64,000 bases of DNA. Origin: Catonia carolina. Taxonomy: Eukaryota; Arthropoda; Insecta; Hemiptera; Achilidae. Made by a program: the position numbers and the translations under genes. The stretch covers positions 99,431,969 to 99,495,968 of the forward strand of contig JAQMRL010000003.1 in the NCBI GenBank assembly GCA_035578175.1. Reading direction: 5' to 3'. Positions 62,454-64,000 of the stretch are shown here, piece by piece (the stretch's first letter is position 1; each line of letters begins with the position of its first letter). Under the pieces are notes generated by a model. It was not told the DNA's origin, ran no database searches, and worked only from the letters and a program-made list of their open reading frames with translations.

Positions 62454-62639
62454 TATATCCATGAAAGTTAAAAATTCGAGTACAAGCATTTACGTAAAAA
62501 AAATATCAGTATATTTACTGAGGTTATGCCGGTTGATGATAAAACAACGCTCATAAATAATTTTACAGAGATTTGTGCGCAAAATTAACCTCGGATTCGG
62601 ATGTAGCGCATAAATGTGTAAGTAAACATTAAAATTGGT

Positions 62640-63003
62640 AAGGAGCCCCTGATTCTATATTGTATGAATCAGAACTTTATGGCAATCTCTCGTTAGCTCA
62701 TTCTATAGTTAAAAATAAGGAAAAAAGTTCATATAAACATAGGCCCGGAAACGCTTCGTTAGCGATATTTACAGGGTCAAAGATTTCACCAAGAATTCAG
62801 ACCCTCGATGAAATGGGACCATATAGACATTTTTAAGGCTGTAATAAACAGACAAGTCTGATGGTTTCTTATGTATTTTTACTTGATAAATTGAATAAAA
62901 TTGGTCGCAGTAATGTACATTCATCAGCTTTTTAGATAGCTTGACGTAAAACACCAGAATTGGGGCTAAAAAATAACACATTTTTGTCTTAAATGTGAAA
63001 TTA
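62640..63003 (-). repeat. Relic terminal repeat of a related long-TIR element
   Basis: agttcatataaacataggcc, cttcgttagcgatatttaca and tttcttatgtatttttactt parallel the left repeat of 59955-60430 with many changes. It is cut at about 63003 by the next transposon. Confidence 0.62.
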
Positions 63004-64000
63004 ACGGGTGTTTCAAAAAGGACGCACTTCAAAGTTTGAGAACGCTAATTTATTACATTAAGTAATTACAAATTATATGGTATGAAATTATTACATTTAT
63101 AACATTCAGATTACCTTTAAAACTTCACAATAAATGTTCAAAATGACTTCCTCCGCTTGTAATGCAAGTTCGGACAAGTTTCATAACATTTGCAGCCACT
63201 TTTCGTAGTGTTTGCTCATTAATGTTTGTAATCTCACTTTCAATATTAGCCTTCAATTCTTCAATTGTATGAGGATTGTTTTTAAAAACCTTACTCTTTA
63301 AATTCCCCCTAAGAAAAAAATCCGCAAAAGTAAGATCTGGGGATCTTTGTGGCCACAATCCTTTTGATATCACACGATGGCCAAAAAATTCTCGTAACAT
63401 ATTCAGCGTTTCAGTAGAAGTATGGCACGTTGCGTTATCCTGCTGAAACCAACAATCTCGATCGTGTAATTCTAACAACGCTATAAATTGTTCAATTAAG
63501 TTGCGGTACACCACACCATCTACAGATGTGTCAAAAAATAAAGGCCCAACAATACAACACCGGGAGATCGCACACCAAACACCAATTTTACATGCGTGTA
63601 GTGGACTTTCATGAAATGTGTGAGGATTATGAGTGCTCCATATTCGGCAGTTTTGGCTGTTGATGTAACCACCCAAGTGGAACCATGCTTCGTCACTGAA
63701 ATAAACACGATCCAATATTTCAACACTTTTGTCATTAACAAGAGAACGTATCCAACGACAATACTGTATATGTTTCCCATGGTCAACTTCTTTCAGTTCA
63801 TGAACGACACCGATGCGGTAAGGATGCAGATTTAATTTTTTTGTTGCCCTTAAAGCGGAAGATAGTGATAATCCAGCCTGTGAAGATAACTTTCTAAGTG
63901 ATTTGCTGGGTGAGGTAGTCAAACGTTGTTTCACATCGTCCAAATCTTGTTCTGTTAACACTGATGGTCGACCTGTGCTTTTCCGATCCTGTACACTGCC
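63004..64000 (-). mobile_element. IS630-like (DDE_3) transposon running off the right edge
   Basis: The left (3') terminus begins cgggtgtttcaaaaaggacg, a typical terminal repeat of insect IS630-like elements, and is followed by a transposase on the minus strand. The other terminus is beyond 64000. It appears to have inserted into the older long-TIR relic. Confidence 0.78.
63125..64000 (-). CDS. DDE_3 transposase, N-terminus beyond the window
   Basis: An open frame from the right edge to a stop at 63125. It begins within an N-terminal DNA-binding region (STGRPS, LTEQDLDDVKQRL, SLRKLSSQAGLSLSSALRAT). The catalytic blocks are VYFSDEAWFHLGG, WFQQDNATCHTS and RSPDLTFADFFL, with 38 residues between the second Asp and the Asp of FADF. 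The C-terminus is EELKANIESEITNI, TSGGSHFEHLL. No internal stop is present, so within the window this copy looks intact. Met at 63961 is an internal Met and not the likely start, because the frame stays open upstream. Confidence 0.88.
   Translation of the reverse strand, partial: GSVQDRKSTGRPSVLTEQDLDDVKQRLTTSPSKSLRKLSSQAGLSLSSALRATKKLNLHPYRIGVVHELKEVDHGKHIQYCRWIRSLVNDKSVEILDRVYFSDEAWFHLGGYINSQNCRIWSTHNPHTFHESPLHACKIGVWCAISRCCIVGPLFFDTSVDGVVYRNLIEQFIALLELHDRDCWFQQDNATCHTSTETLNMLREFFGHRVISKGLWPQRSPDLTFADFFLRGNLKSKVFKNNPHTIEELKANIESEITNINEQTLRKVAANVMKLVRTCITSGGSHFEHLL

Overview
The window is AT-rich eukaryotic nuclear DNA from an arthropod, almost certainly an insect. The reasons are a spliced modular serine protease gene of the insect ModSP/HP14 type, insect-style mariner, Tigger, hAT, PIF/Harbinger and IS630-like transposons, Jockey and RTE/BovB-like LINEs, and tRNA-headed SINEs. 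A hemipteran is plausible, but nothing in the sequence fixes the order. There are no bacterial genes, operons or CRISPR arrays.

The one host gene I can defend lies on the minus strand and spans about 42 kb (6665-48801). Twelve exons with matching splice phases encode four LDL-receptor class A domains, a Pro/Thr linker, a Sushi (CCP) domain, a second cysteine-rich Sushi-like ('Wonton') domain and an S1 serine protease domain, 603 residues in all. The signal-peptide exon was not found and may lie beyond the right edge. By homology this is the apical protease that links recognition of microbes to the Toll/prophenoloxidase cascades. Its catalytic domain has three unusual points: a predicted activation bond after Leu, Gln in place of the Cys before GDSG, and GDSGAG in place of GDSGGG.

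Nearly everything else is transposable-element DNA, mostly inside this gene's introns. 1-3440: RTE/BovB-like LINE (minus), cut by the left edge. 3979-6425: two DNA-transposon relics. 6.5-19.4 kb: 3' exons of the protease with hairpin elements, SINEs and two internally deleted mariners. 19447-28906: a 9.5-kb Foldback-like element with about 2-kb inverted arms made largely of a 146-bp tandem repeat and flanked by a perfect 9-bp target duplication. 29-36 kb: LDLa exons with LINE debris, a deleted mariner, a hAT MITE and an 83-bp minisatellite. 36.5-43.2 kb: an old LINE split by an apparently intact 5-kb Jockey-type LINE with both ORFs open. 43.4-64 kb: Tigger debris, SINEs, the first protease exon (48.7 kb), LINE tails with microsatellites, a PIF/Harbinger MITE, a 2.5-kb IS630-like transposon with about 470-bp inverted repeats, and a second transposase running off the right edge.

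The most striking object is the Foldback-like element. Its arms differ only by a 438-bp (three-unit) expansion on the left and a 625-bp insertion/duplication on the right; with these removed, both arms count to the same length. It carries a SINE in both arms and fragments of older related copies in the loop, and no transposase is visible. All coordinates were counted by eye and may be off by a base or two at some element ends.
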